Source: Minisyncoccota bacterium (GTDB taxonomy: Bacteria > Verrucomicrobiota > Lentisphaeria > Oligosphaerales > MVZH01). From it: a stretch of DNA of 10,699 bases. The position numbers and the translations under genes are program-made. The stretch covers positions 1 to 10,699 of the forward strand of contig JAIPIM010000125.1 in assembly GCA_021734725.1 (NCBI GenBank). Direction: 5' to 3'. The notes beneath the pieces were generated by a model, which did not search any database, was not told the origin of the DNA, and saw nothing but the letters and a program-made list of their open reading frames with translations. This document shows, one piece after another, positions 1 through 6,851 of the stretch (positions are counted from its first letter, which is position 1; each line of letters starts with the position of its first letter).

Positions 1-712
1 ACTTGACCCGCAGAAGAACATGCACGTTACTTACCGCATCAATGCCGCACTCGGGTTCAGCCCCAAAAATGAGCTTCCCCAGGCGCGTCACGCAATATAC
101 CTTGTCTTCATCTTCAATAAGGAAGCAATAGATCTGAGAAGTTTTCTCTCGCAAAAGTATGATTGAGGCAATGCGTTCGGGAACCACGTCACCATCACGT
201 CGATACGCATCCGGTACGCCGAGCGTACGTTGCCAGACAACGTGACCTTCCCGCACCTCGAAATCCACATCGTTCGTCCGGAACGCTTGGCGAAGCATTG
301 GATGTGAAAGTTCGGCGCATACCGAATAAGTTGCAGGGGTCTGCAGCCGCGCCAATTCATTCAGATTAATCGTCAGCCGTTTCGTTTCGCCAGCCCCCAA
401 TGTAAGATTCTTTATCAGGTTACCGGCATCAATAGATCTTTGCCCAAGCTGCCTCGACGATTCCAGCAATAGTGTCAAATAGGAATTAGATGAACGGCCC
501 GGGGAAGCCCCAAAAGTGAGGTCGTTTCCGGTGTAGTTGCGCACGGCAAGAGTCATATTGACGGACTCGTACTTCAAGTAGCGCTCACGATCCGTCGAAA
601 GATGCATCTCCAGTTGGGCGCGAGCCACCGGTAGCTGCCCCACGAAAAGCACCATAAATAGGGCACCCAAAGATACCCGTCGACAACGAAACATTCGAAC
701 ATGACTACGCAT
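1..712 (-). CDS. Secreted protein of unknown function, C-terminus beyond window edge
   Basis: The minus frame stays open for 237 codons from an ATG at 712 to the left edge, so the C-terminus is missing. It starts with a typical Sec signal peptide: Arg-rich n-region (RCRR, residues 9-12), hydrophobic core around residues 14-24, and an ARA cleavage site near residue 32. The mature part begins QLEMHLSTDRERYLKYESVN and continues with alternating hydrophobic/polar stretches (for example ETKRLTINLNE, YSVCAELSH), which suggests beta-sandwich domains; that fold is inference. I do not recognise the family. Two starts are possible. ATG 712 has AGAAGG 8 nt upstream and gives a normal-length signal peptide. 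In-frame ATG 748 has GGAG 7 nt upstream but gives an n-region 12 residues longer. I prefer 712. The gene lies downstream of the heptosyltransferase on the same strand and may have its own promoter. Likely periplasmic or cell-surface. Confidence 0.75.
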   Translation of the reverse strand, partial: MRSHVRMFRCRRVSLGALFMVLFVGQLPVARAQLEMHLSTDRERYLKYESVNMTLAVRNYTGNDLTFGASPGRSSNSYLTLLLESSRQLGQRSIDAGNLIKNLTLGAGETKRLTINLNELARLQTPATYSVCAELSHPMLRQAFRTNDVDFEVREGHVVWQRTLGVPDAYRRDGDVVPERIASIILLREKTSQIYCFLIEDEDKVYCVTRLGKLIFGAEPECGIDAVSNVHVLLRVK

Positions 713-783
713 GGGAAAAACCTTCTGTTTGAAATCTAACCGGATCATGAGCTCACTCCAAGAAGCTGTGCTTTGCCAAGACC

Positions 784-811
784 ACTAAAAAGTATGCCTC
801 CGATCTCTCAA
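784..811 (-). promoter_or_regulatory. Weak candidate promoter for the secreted-protein gene
   Basis: On the minus strand, TTGAGA (806-811) is followed after 16 bp by TTTAGT (784-789). These match the sigma70 -35 and -10 consensus at 5/6 and 4/6 positions. It sits in the gap between the heptosyltransferase stop (871) and the secreted-protein start. Further upstream, 822-842 can form an imperfect hairpin (CTCA/TGAG plus ATG/CAT with one bulged base), with a short T run some 6 nt later on the minus strand. That could be a weak terminator for the upstream operon. Both are pattern matches only. Confidence 0.3.
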
Positions 812-870
812 AAATCTACACATGACTCAGGTTAATGAGCATCATATTCCTTCGGGGGCGCACACGTCGA

Positions 871-1911
871 TCAAGAATGGCGCCCAAGGCTGTTAAGTAC
901 CGATTTCGCTACTTCTTCTTCTGACACTTCAGTAATGCAGGTTTGTTGCATGACCGGACATTTTTTCTCGAAACACGGCCAATGACTGCACGAACCGTGA
1001 AACACAAGGTGCCCCTTGCCGTAAGGTCCCGTCAGAGCAGGGTCGGTGGGCCCAAAAAGAGCTATCACCGGCACATGCAGTGCCGCCGCCAAATGCATTG
1101 GCCCGGTATCGTTGGTCAGAAGTACATCACTGCGCCTGAGCAGTTCGATTAATGTCGGCAGGTTCACCGCTCCCATCAGATTCACAGGACAACAGTCAGC
1201 ACAACTTTGAATAACTTTGTCGCCCACCGGAATTTCGTCCTCAGTGCCCACAAGCCAACAGCGAACACCAGGTTCCTTGTCTGCCACAAAAGAAATAACC
1301 CGCGCGAAAAAATCCGACGCATAAGCTTTAGATGGCCAGCGCGCCGCGGGTGCTATTGCCATGATAGCGCTTCCTCCCGTGAGTTCGTTTGCCCTCAACA
1401 ATCGCTCTGCCTGTTTCACCGCGTCATGCTGCGGCGGAAATACGCTATCGTCCCCAACATTGTCTCCAATCTCGAGAGCAGAACGGACAAGGAACAAATT
1501 TTTGTCAACCGCATGGAAAACATTCGCTGGCAGAAGGATTTTTTCAGTGTAGAGAAGACTGGCGAATTCACGAGCAGCCCGGAAACCTATGCGGCGCGGC
1601 GCCCCCGTTACCAGAGCAATGCAGGCACTGCGCAACAATCCCTGAAAATCGATAACAATATCGAACTTGCGCTCCCGCAACTCGCGAACAAAATCCAGTA
1701 CTTCGCCCCAGCGGGCAGGATGCACCCAGTCTTTCCGGTGAAAGGGTATCACCTCATCAACATCCGGCGACAACCCGACCAAGTCTACGTACGCTTCGTT
1801 AACCACCCACACAATTGTCGCGTCGGGATACCGGCACCGGACCAAGTGCACGGCGGGAAAAGTGTGAACAATATCCCCTAGACTGCTGGGTTTGACGATG
1901 AGAATATTCAC
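871..1911 (-). CDS. Glycosyltransferase family 9, ADP-heptose:LPS heptosyltransferase-like
   Basis: The 346-aa protein has the GT9 (WaaC/WaaF) architecture. The N-terminal Rossmann half begins MNILIVKPSSLGDIVHTFPA; D13 in GDIVH matches the proposed catalytic Asp of WaaC. The middle has the acceptor-side IDFQGLLRS (87-95) and PRRIGF (105-110). The C-terminal ADP-sugar half carries APAARWPSKAYASDFF (187-202), then TNDTGPMHLAAAL (266-278) and ALFGPTDPALTGPYG (284-298). It ends with a Cys-containing segment (C308, C313, C318, C325) often seen in this family. It should transfer heptose or a related sugar to lipid A-core on the cytoplasmic face of the inner membrane. Whether it is type I, II or a paralogue cannot be told. 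The start is GTG 1911 (read as Met) without a strong SD. It lies 29 bp after the phosphoesterase, and a 13-nt palindrome (1923-1935) sits in that gap. Translation is probably coupled to the upstream genes. Confidence 0.88.
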   Translation of the reverse strand: MNILIVKPSSLGDIVHTFPAVHLVRCRYPDATIVWVVNEAYVDLVGLSPDVDEVIPFHRKDWVHPARWGEVLDFVRELRERKFDIVIDFQGLLRSACIALVTGAPRRIGFRAAREFASLLYTEKILLPANVFHAVDKNLFLVRSALEIGDNVGDDSVFPPQHDAVKQAERLLRANELTGGSAIMAIAPAARWPSKAYASDFFARVISFVADKEPGVRCWLVGTEDEIPVGDKVIQSCADCCPVNLMGAVNLPTLIELLRRSDVLLTNDTGPMHLAAALHVPVIALFGPTDPALTGPYGKGHLVFHGSCSHWPCFEKKCPVMQQTCITEVSEEEVAKSVLNSLGRHS

Positions 1912-1940
1912 GGCAAGGAACTATGCTTAAAGCATCTGCC

Positions 1941-2669
1941 TCAACGCCCCTCGGCCAACCTGACCGCACATCGCTCGGGAAGCCCGGCACGACGTATTTT
2001 TTCCTGACAAGCGGCAATGTCATAAGGAATGCGATGCAACTCCACTTTTCGCTCCTCCGGGCTGTAGATGACCAGGGCGGCATCCGGATTGCCGTCCCGT
2101 GGCTGGCCCACACTCCCCACATTAATCAGGTACTTATGACCGGGAGCTAATACAAGTTCCCGATAATGATCGGTGTCAATGCCACCAAATTTATCAAACG
2201 CTACCGGCACGTGCGTGTGCCCACAGAAACATACCGGCGTCCGCTGATAATTAAACGAAGCCTCCGCATTCCACTTATCGAAAATGTACCCCCATTTGGA
2301 CGGCATATCCAACGTGGCATGGACCAATGTCACCTTCGCATTCAATACCGCCTGGTAAGGCAACTTTTTGAGCCATGCTTTGTGGTCATCAGTAATGTTC
2401 TCTCGCGTCCATTCGACTGCCCAGGCTGCCTGCGGGTTGAAGCCCATGAGGTCATTATTGGTGCTTGCATACTCATCATGGTTTCCTCGTATCACAGCCT
2501 CCGGGTCAAGACGGCGTACAAACTCCAAACACTCCGCGGGATCAGCATTGTACCCGACTATATCGCCCATACAGATATATCTGTCCACACCAATTTCTTC
2601 GGCCTTTTCCACCACAGCGGTAAGGGCCTCATAGTTGGCGTGTATATCACCAAGTAGTGCATATTTCAT
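1941..2669 (-). CDS. Calcineurin-type metallophosphoesterase
   Basis: The 242-aa protein has all metal-binding blocks of the calcineurin-like superfamily: GDIHAN (D8, H10), MGDIVGYNADP (D36), GNHDE (N63, H64), LVHA (H117) and GHTH (H151, H153). This is the YfcE/MJ0936-like group of two-metal phosphodiesterases. The motif IVGYNADP after the second Asp is typical of a broad bacterial branch with no fixed physiological substrate. It has no signal peptide, so it is presumably cytosolic. The start ATG 2669 puts the first beta strand and DIH motif at the N-terminus, as expected. No clear SD precedes it, so translation may be coupled to the DUF2851 gene, whose stop is 30 bp upstream. A role in nucleotide or cyclic-nucleotide hydrolysis is possible, but the sequence does not decide this. 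Confidence 0.9.
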   Translation of the reverse strand: MKYALLGDIHANYEALTAVVEKAEEIGVDRYICMGDIVGYNADPAECLEFVRRLDPEAVIRGNHDEYASTNNDLMGFNPQAAWAVEWTRENITDDHKAWLKKLPYQAVLNAKVTLVHATLDMPSKWGYIFDKWNAEASFNYQRTPVCFCGHTHVPVAFDKFGGIDTDHYRELVLAPGHKYLINVGSVGQPRDGNPDAALVIYSPEERKVELHRIPYDIAACQEKIRRAGLPERCAVRLAEGR

Positions 2670-2699
2670 GTGTCGGAAATACCAAAAGAGTCAGTCTTG

Positions 2700-4217
2700 C
2701 TAGTCTTGCTTGAAATGAGCTGTAAATCTATTGCGCTTTGACAGCTTTGCAACCCCCTCCTGATCCGCCAATGGACAAAGCCGACATGCATTATCGACGC
2801 ACAAGCAGAAATCATGGTATATACCCAGCAGACCTTGCTGTTCACAGGCATGACCGACAACCGCTTTGCCACGACTGGGCGGTACAAGTATTCGGTGGAC
2901 AATCTCTTTGAGCTGGCGGTTGGACTGTAACTTTGGGGCCTGCACGAAAGCCTCGTCCGCCAGCGTTTGCAGTGCTCGGTCTCCACGGCGACTGGCAAAA
3001 CCCCGCAGAAAAGGCAAAATGACATTGATAATAATGTCGTCAATGCGGTGACGTCCTAACAGCTGCATCGGCCTGGGCAACCGTTTATTGAAGCTGGCAA
3101 ATCCGCACCACGCGCTTTGGACAGTGAGCGTATCCCGAAGGCGCAGCAACAGTTCTTTCCCATGGTTAGCTCCTGCGGCTGCACCCAGAATGGCCTTGAC
3201 CGGTCTGTACTCCCACCTTTCGAGAAGCTTGACACCCGCGGCAAGGCGACGCTCCGGATAGTTCAGGGGACGCGTACTGCCGCGCGTCCACTCGAGTCGT
3301 TGTGTCGAACACCCTTGGCGCCACCAACAGTTCCACAGCTTGTGTGCGAGTGGACGCATTTCGTCGCACACCGGCTGTCGCGTGGGGTCAGGCAATAGGC
3401 CCCCGCTGCCGTAAAGAAGTGCCATCGCGTGGTCCGAGTCCATGCACGCCCGCAAACGTGAGAGCGACACCGTCCTGGCCAGTTGCACAAAAGGTTCTTT
3501 GTTGACTTTGTATCCCAACGCACGGAACAACGCCTCATACAAGCTCTGGTCACCCCCCGAAGCAATGATGCGGTGTTCCATATCCAGTGCTTTGTCGTGG
3601 AACCGTGCAAGGCCCGCAATGCGTAAGACATCGCGCAGTGAATCGTCATCAAGGGCCACCCACTGGCGCGCACATAAACCACTGGGCACCTTCCGGGCAT
3701 AAGGATATGTATCCGCGGAAAGAGCTCTCGATAAATGCTCCCAAGGCTCTTTCACTAAGTCCTTCAGCGACAGACATGGGGGCAGACCTGTGCTCTGGGC
3801 CTCCTCGCCACAATCCCACACAACATGCAGGATTACATTGCTGTACAGCGGGTCATTTCCATGACCATGATGCCACCAGTCCCGAACATGACGATGAATT
3901 TCAACATCACCGCAGAGTAAGTCTCGCCCAAGCACGATCTTGGCGTTGCGAAAGTCCGGCCCCCTTTCCTGGTTCCACGTTCCAGTGGATAACACAGTGA
4001 CAGTTTGACCCGAAACGGTACAAGGTTGGCAAGTAAAGCACTGTTCGTTCCAGAGTGCCTGCAAAAAATGCTCGTCAAATTGACAGAGCCCCCGGCTACT
4101 GCTATTTTCGCATAGCATGCCTTTGAGAGAGTCTAGACAAGTGCGTTGTGGACGGAGTGGTACATAGTCATGGCGAAGGCGGTCCTGCAAAACACTGAGT
4201 TGAGCGTTCTCCTGCAT
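2700..4217 (-). CDS. DUF2851 family protein
   Basis: From ATG 4217 the protein is 505 aa. It shows the DUF2851 N-terminal signature: E49-H50-F51 and QALWNE (53-58), then the GTWNQERGPDFRNAKI block (79-94), GDVEIH (103-108), DWWHHGHGNDPLYSNV (113-128) and VILHVVWDC (128-136). The C-terminus has a Cys cluster, CLCVDNACRLCPL, which could bind metal or an Fe-S cluster. The conserved D/E/H residues look like a hydrolase-type active site, but no function is established for the family. The start is decided by AAAGGAGG at 4227-4234, 9 nt upstream; the frame is open further upstream to 4298 but has no comparable SD there. It is the first gene of the leftward operon, with the metallophosphoesterase 30 bp downstream, and has a divergent promoter shared with htrA. 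There is no signal peptide or membrane segment. Confidence 0.85.
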   Translation of the reverse strand: MQENAQLSVLQDRLRHDYVPLRPQRTCLDSLKGMLCENSSSRGLCQFDEHFLQALWNEQCFTCQPCTVSGQTVTVLSTGTWNQERGPDFRNAKIVLGRDLLCGDVEIHRHVRDWWHHGHGNDPLYSNVILHVVWDCGEEAQSTGLPPCLSLKDLVKEPWEHLSRALSADTYPYARKVPSGLCARQWVALDDDSLRDVLRIAGLARFHDKALDMEHRIIASGGDQSLYEALFRALGYKVNKEPFVQLARTVSLSRLRACMDSDHAMALLYGSGGLLPDPTRQPVCDEMRPLAHKLWNCWWRQGCSTQRLEWTRGSTRPLNYPERRLAAGVKLLERWEYRPVKAILGAAAGANHGKELLLRLRDTLTVQSAWCGFASFNKRLPRPMQLLGRHRIDDIIINVILPFLRGFASRRGDRALQTLADEAFVQAPKLQSNRQLKEIVHRILVPPSRGKAVVGHACEQQGLLGIYHDFCLCVDNACRLCPLADQEGVAKLSKRNRFTAHFKQD

Positions 4218-4232
4218 GTGTTCAACCCTCCT

Positions 4233-4261
4233 TTGCAACATATTTAAAGCTATCGTATAAT
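4233..4261 (+). promoter_or_regulatory. Rightward sigma70-type promoter for htrA
   Basis: TTGCAA (4233-4238), a 17-bp spacer and a perfect TATAAT (4256-4261) precede htrA. A start near 4268 would leave a short leader of about 20 nt with AAGGAA at 4271-4276. The -35 overlaps the SD of the divergent DUF2851 gene, so the two units are tightly interlocked. No sigmaE-type consensus was recognised. Confidence 0.65.
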
Positions 4262-4285
4262 AGCATACATAAGGAAGTCCTGCAA
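4257..4285 (-). promoter_or_regulatory. Leftward sigma70-type promoter for the DUF2851 operon
   Basis: On the minus strand, TTGCAG (4280-4285) and TATTAT (4257-4262) are exactly 17 bp apart. The -10 matches consensus at 5/6 positions and the -35 at 3/6. Transcription would start near 4250, giving a leader of about 33 nt that carries the strong SD at 4227-4234. Its -10 lies almost on top of the htrA -10. Confidence 0.55.
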
Positions 4286-4287
4286 TC

Positions 4288-5646
4288 ATGTATGGCAAAT
4301 TTCACGCAACTCTGATCCGTACGGTAACTATTACAGCAGTGTGCGCCGTCGGCTTTGTACACGCTGCGGAAAGTGCACGGCAAACACCCGTTGTCCGAGC
4401 GGTTCAGACCGTCATGCCCAGCGTGGTAAACATTGCCACTCAGAGAATTGTGCGCGTGTCTGATCCATTCGAAGCGTTTTTTAACGATTTCTTCGGCACA
4501 CCTCCGCAAGAATATAAAGAAATCCGTCAATCAATCCCCCTGGGCAGCGGTGTCATTGTCGACCGCAGCGGCCTCATCTTGACGAACTATCATGTCGTCC
4601 GCAGAGCATCGTCCCTGGAAATCCGTCTCGCTAATGCGGAGTCCTATCAAGCCAAAGCAGTCGCATTCGATGCAACCAATGATCTGGCTCTCTTGAAACT
4701 GCAAGGCACAGTTGACCCTGCCAAACTTAAAGAAGTGGCCTTTGCGCATCCAGATGACCTGCTTCTGGGAGAAACCGTTCTTGCCGTGGGGAACCCCTTC
4801 GGGCTTGAAAATACCGTCACTACCGGGGTGCTGAGTGCAAAGAACCGGACATTGCGGGAGGGCGGTGTATCATTCAGTGATATTCTGCAGACAGATGCCG
4901 CCATCAATCCAGGGAACAGCGGAGGACCATTGATCAACTTGGACGGAGAACTGATCGGAATCAACCTGGCCATCCGTCGCGGTGCCGAGGGCATAGGGTT
5001 TGCCATCCCCCTTCGACGTATAGAAACCGTGCTGGCATCCTGGTTGACACCAGCGCAATTCTCCAATGCCGCGTGTGGGTTCAGCCCCAAGACGGTAACG
5101 CAGGAAGGAAAAACTGCCGTGGCAGCCGCGAACGTCGATCCGGATTCCCCAGCGCACGAAGAGGGGCTTCGAGAAGGAGATATCATTGCGCAGATAAATG
5201 GGACACAAGTGACCCAGGCAATTCAAGCGGCACGCATGCTTTGGCGCATGAAGCAGGGAGATCCACTATACCTGCTTCTCGGCAGCGGAAAAGTGGTCAG
5301 CATGACGGTCACCGCCATGACCGATGAGCAGCTGGTTCGAAGGCGTCTCGGTGTCCAAGTTCAAAAGCTGACAAACGCCCTCAGAAAAGCCCTGGGCCTC
5401 CCGGATTCACTCAAGGGGCTGGCCATCAGCGATGTGATGACAGACAGTCCTTTTGCTGCTGTCGGCATACACCGTGGAGATATCATCCTCGCACTCGACG
5501 GTACCCCTGTACAAACACGAGAGGCCCTCGCCCAAGCACTTCGACAACACCATCCCGGAGACACAATCGTCATGCATATGGTCACAACCCGCACTCGATA
5601 CGGCGACGTTTTTTTGAAAGAATTCCAAATGCGTGTTACCTTATGA
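4288..5646 (+). CDS. htrA: HtrA/Deg-family periplasmic serine protease with two PDZ domains
   Basis: The 452-aa protein is a DegP/DegQ-type protease. A signal peptide (residues 1-26, hydrophobic 12-24, cleavage after VHA) directs export. The trypsin-like domain spans about 35-250 and has the full triad: H102 in TNYHVV, D132 in NDLALL and S211 in GNSGGP. NPFGLENTVTTG (169-180) and the QTDAAINPGNSGGP block (201-214) are typical. PDZ1 covers about 265-345 (EEGLREGDIIAQING) and PDZ2 about 352-450 (GIHRGDIILALDG). The loop between residues 57 and 80 (DPFEAFFNDFFG) matches the Q-linker/LA-loop region of Deg proteases. It degrades or refolds misfolded envelope proteins, probably as trimers or larger cages. 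ATG 4288 follows AAGGAA by 11 nt. It leads the rightward gene string. DegP, DegQ and MucD-type orthology cannot be separated here. Confidence 0.95.
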   Translation: MYGKFHATLIRTVTITAVCAVGFVHAAESARQTPVVRAVQTVMPSVVNIATQRIVRVSDPFEAFFNDFFGTPPQEYKEIRQSIPLGSGVIVDRSGLILTNYHVVRRASSLEIRLANAESYQAKAVAFDATNDLALLKLQGTVDPAKLKEVAFAHPDDLLLGETVLAVGNPFGLENTVTTGVLSAKNRTLREGGVSFSDILQTDAAINPGNSGGPLINLDGELIGINLAIRRGAEGIGFAIPLRRIETVLASWLTPAQFSNAACGFSPKTVTQEGKTAVAAANVDPDSPAHEEGLREGDIIAQINGTQVTQAIQAARMLWRMKQGDPLYLLLGSGKVVSMTVTAMTDEQLVRRRLGVQVQKLTNALRKALGLPDSLKGLAISDVMTDSPFAAVGIHRGDIILALDGTPVQTREALAQALRQHHPGDTIVMHMVTTRTRYGDVFLKEFQMRVTL

Positions 5647-5690
5647 GAGTGATGGGTACAGAAACATATGGTGTGGTCATTGAATAGGGG

Positions 5691-5709
5691 CTTTGGTCCA
5701 AGACCGAAG
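5691..5709 (+). other. Hairpin in the ftsB leader
   Basis: CTTTGGTC (5691-5698) pairs with GACCGAAG (5702-5709) across a CAA loop: 8 pairs including one G-U. No T-tract follows, so it is not an intrinsic terminator. It ends 11 nt before the ftsB SD and could stabilise a processed mRNA end or modulate ftsB translation. Function is unproven. Confidence 0.35.
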
Positions 5710-5731
5710 TTGCGGCATCAGGAGGCAAGCG

Positions 5732-6037
5732 GTGAAACCTTATGATTACGTGGTCGCTGTTCTGCTGATCGGATTAATCTGCGGCGCTGCCTACTTTCTC
5801 CTGCCCGCATACAAGAACTACAGCGAAACAAAAGGGGAAACGAGAGAACTGCAAACCACCATCTCCGAACTGTCCCTGGAATCTCGCGACCTGCAGCAAG
5901 ACATTCACGACTTGCAAACGGATCCGCGGGCCGTCGAACGAGTGGCCCGTGAAAAATTCGGATGGTGCCAGGATAATGAAAAAATCTATCATTTTGACCC
6001 TGCCCCGAAGACGACATCCTCAGCCCCAAGGCGTTGA
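5732..6037 (+). CDS. ftsB: FtsB/DivIC-type septum formation initiator
   Basis: The small bitopic protein (101 aa) has one N-terminal transmembrane segment (about residues 5-26, VVAVLLIGLICGAAYFLL). It is followed by a heptad-rich coiled coil (about 27-63) and the family signature DPRAVERVAREKFGW (64-78), then NEKIYHF (82-88). In known systems FtsB/DivIC pairs with FtsL and FtsQ/DivIB in the divisome and activates septal peptidoglycan synthesis from the periplasmic side. The start is GTG 5732, with AGGAGG 6 nt upstream. The frame is open further upstream to a TTG at 5693, but this has no SD and would add 13 residues before the membrane segment. The gene lies 85 bp after htrA on the same strand. 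The short Pro/Ser-rich C-terminal tail (89-101) is not part of the core family. Confidence 0.87.
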   Translation: MKPYDYVVAVLLIGLICGAAYFLLPAYKNYSETKGETRELQTTISELSLESRDLQQDIHDLQTDPRAVERVAREKFGWCQDNEKIYHFDPAPKTTSSAPRR

Positions 6038-6126
6038 GCTCCGACTGCCTCCTTCAGCTTTTTCCAACTGACAGCTTGTGCGCGGATCCACAAGAAACGA
6101 ACGTGCAATTAGTGGAGTGTGAACGC

Positions 6127-6762
6127 GTGAATAACAGAATAGCAGAACCCGACAGCACTCTTGTATTACCTGTTTCAGAAAGATGCATTCGGACCATTCG
6201 CGCAGGCACTTTCCTGCAACTTACAGGTACTATTTATACCGCTCGCGACGCTGTCCACAGATACCTCGCTGCCGGCCACAAACCTCCGTGCAACCTCGAG
6301 GGGGCCTTCATCTATCACTGTGGACCTATCGCGGTGAAGCGCAAAGACACATGGGACATTACAGCCGCTGGGCCGACCACCTCCATGCGAGAGGAACAGT
6401 ATATGCCTGCCCTGATCAAACAATATGGGATTAGGGGAATCATCGGTAAAGGCGGGATGGGAAAAGAAACCCTGGACGCTTGCCAAACGGTCGGATGCAT
6501 CTATTGTCACGCGGTTGGCGGAGCCGCACAAGTGCTGGCTAACCACATAACCTCGGTCCAAAATGTCTATCTCGATAAGGAGTTCGGCCTTCCCGAGGCG
6601 GTATGGGAATTGAACGTCGCATCGCTGCCCGTCATTGTAACAATGGATAGCAACGGTGCAAACCTGCATCAAACGGTGGAAACACGTTCAGAAAAGGTTT
6701 TGAAAAGCCTGTTGAAACAACAGGCCTCACACACGTCTTCGCCGTACAGAGAGACTGGCTAG
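6127..6762 (+). CDS. Class I fumarase/tartrate dehydratase-type hydro-lyase, beta subunit
   Basis: The protein is 211 aa from GTG 6127. It matches the C-terminal (beta) domain of the Fe-S-dependent class I hydro-lyases: LTGTIYTARDAVHRYL (32-47), YHCGP (63-67), GPTTSMR (82-88), GKGGMG (107-112), VGGAA (130-134), WELNV (160-164) and VTMDSNG (171-177). In two-subunit fumarases and L-tartrate dehydratases, the beta subunit completes the active site built on the [4Fe-4S] cluster of the alpha subunit. Fumarate/malate is the most common substrate, but tartrate-type activity cannot be excluded. GGAG at 6114-6117 lies 9 nt before the chosen start; a TTG at 6034 would overlap ftsB and lacks an SD. The alpha subunit, usually the adjacent gene, is not on either side here (ftsB upstream, trpS downstream). 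A perfect 6-bp inverted repeat (6075-6080/6089-6094) lies in the leader. Confidence 0.88.
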   Translation: MNNRIAEPDSTLVLPVSERCIRTIRAGTFLQLTGTIYTARDAVHRYLAAGHKPPCNLEGAFIYHCGPIAVKRKDTWDITAAGPTTSMREEQYMPALIKQYGIRGIIGKGGMGKETLDACQTVGCIYCHAVGGAAQVLANHITSVQNVYLDKEFGLPEAVWELNVASLPVIVTMDSNGANLHQTVETRSEKVLKSLLKQQASHTSSPYRETG

Positions 6763-6851
6763 ACAAAGAAAAACAAGTAATCTTGATACGGTGCACTATA
6801 AGACGCGGCACCTCCCCTCGTGCGATACTGAGAAACAAGGAATCTTTCGGC

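Noticed and set aside
1207..1881. A 224-codon plus-strand frame opposite the heptosyltransferase
   Set aside because: It is the antisense shadow of a gene with clear GT9 motifs, and its own translation shows no domain or SD.
2692..2709. A 9-bp near-perfect tandem duplication at the DUF2851 stop codon
   Set aside because: Only two copies, 8 of 9 bases identical, with no effect on a known feature; most likely replication slippage.
5691..5709. An intrinsic terminator between htrA and ftsB
   Set aside because: The stem is good but no T-tract follows, so termination is not supported; it is listed only as a hairpin.
6783..6851. A longer trpS starting at TTG 6783
   Set aside because: The added 23 residues are Arg-rich and absent from the family, no SD is present, and ATG 6852 has a good SD and the conserved N-terminus.
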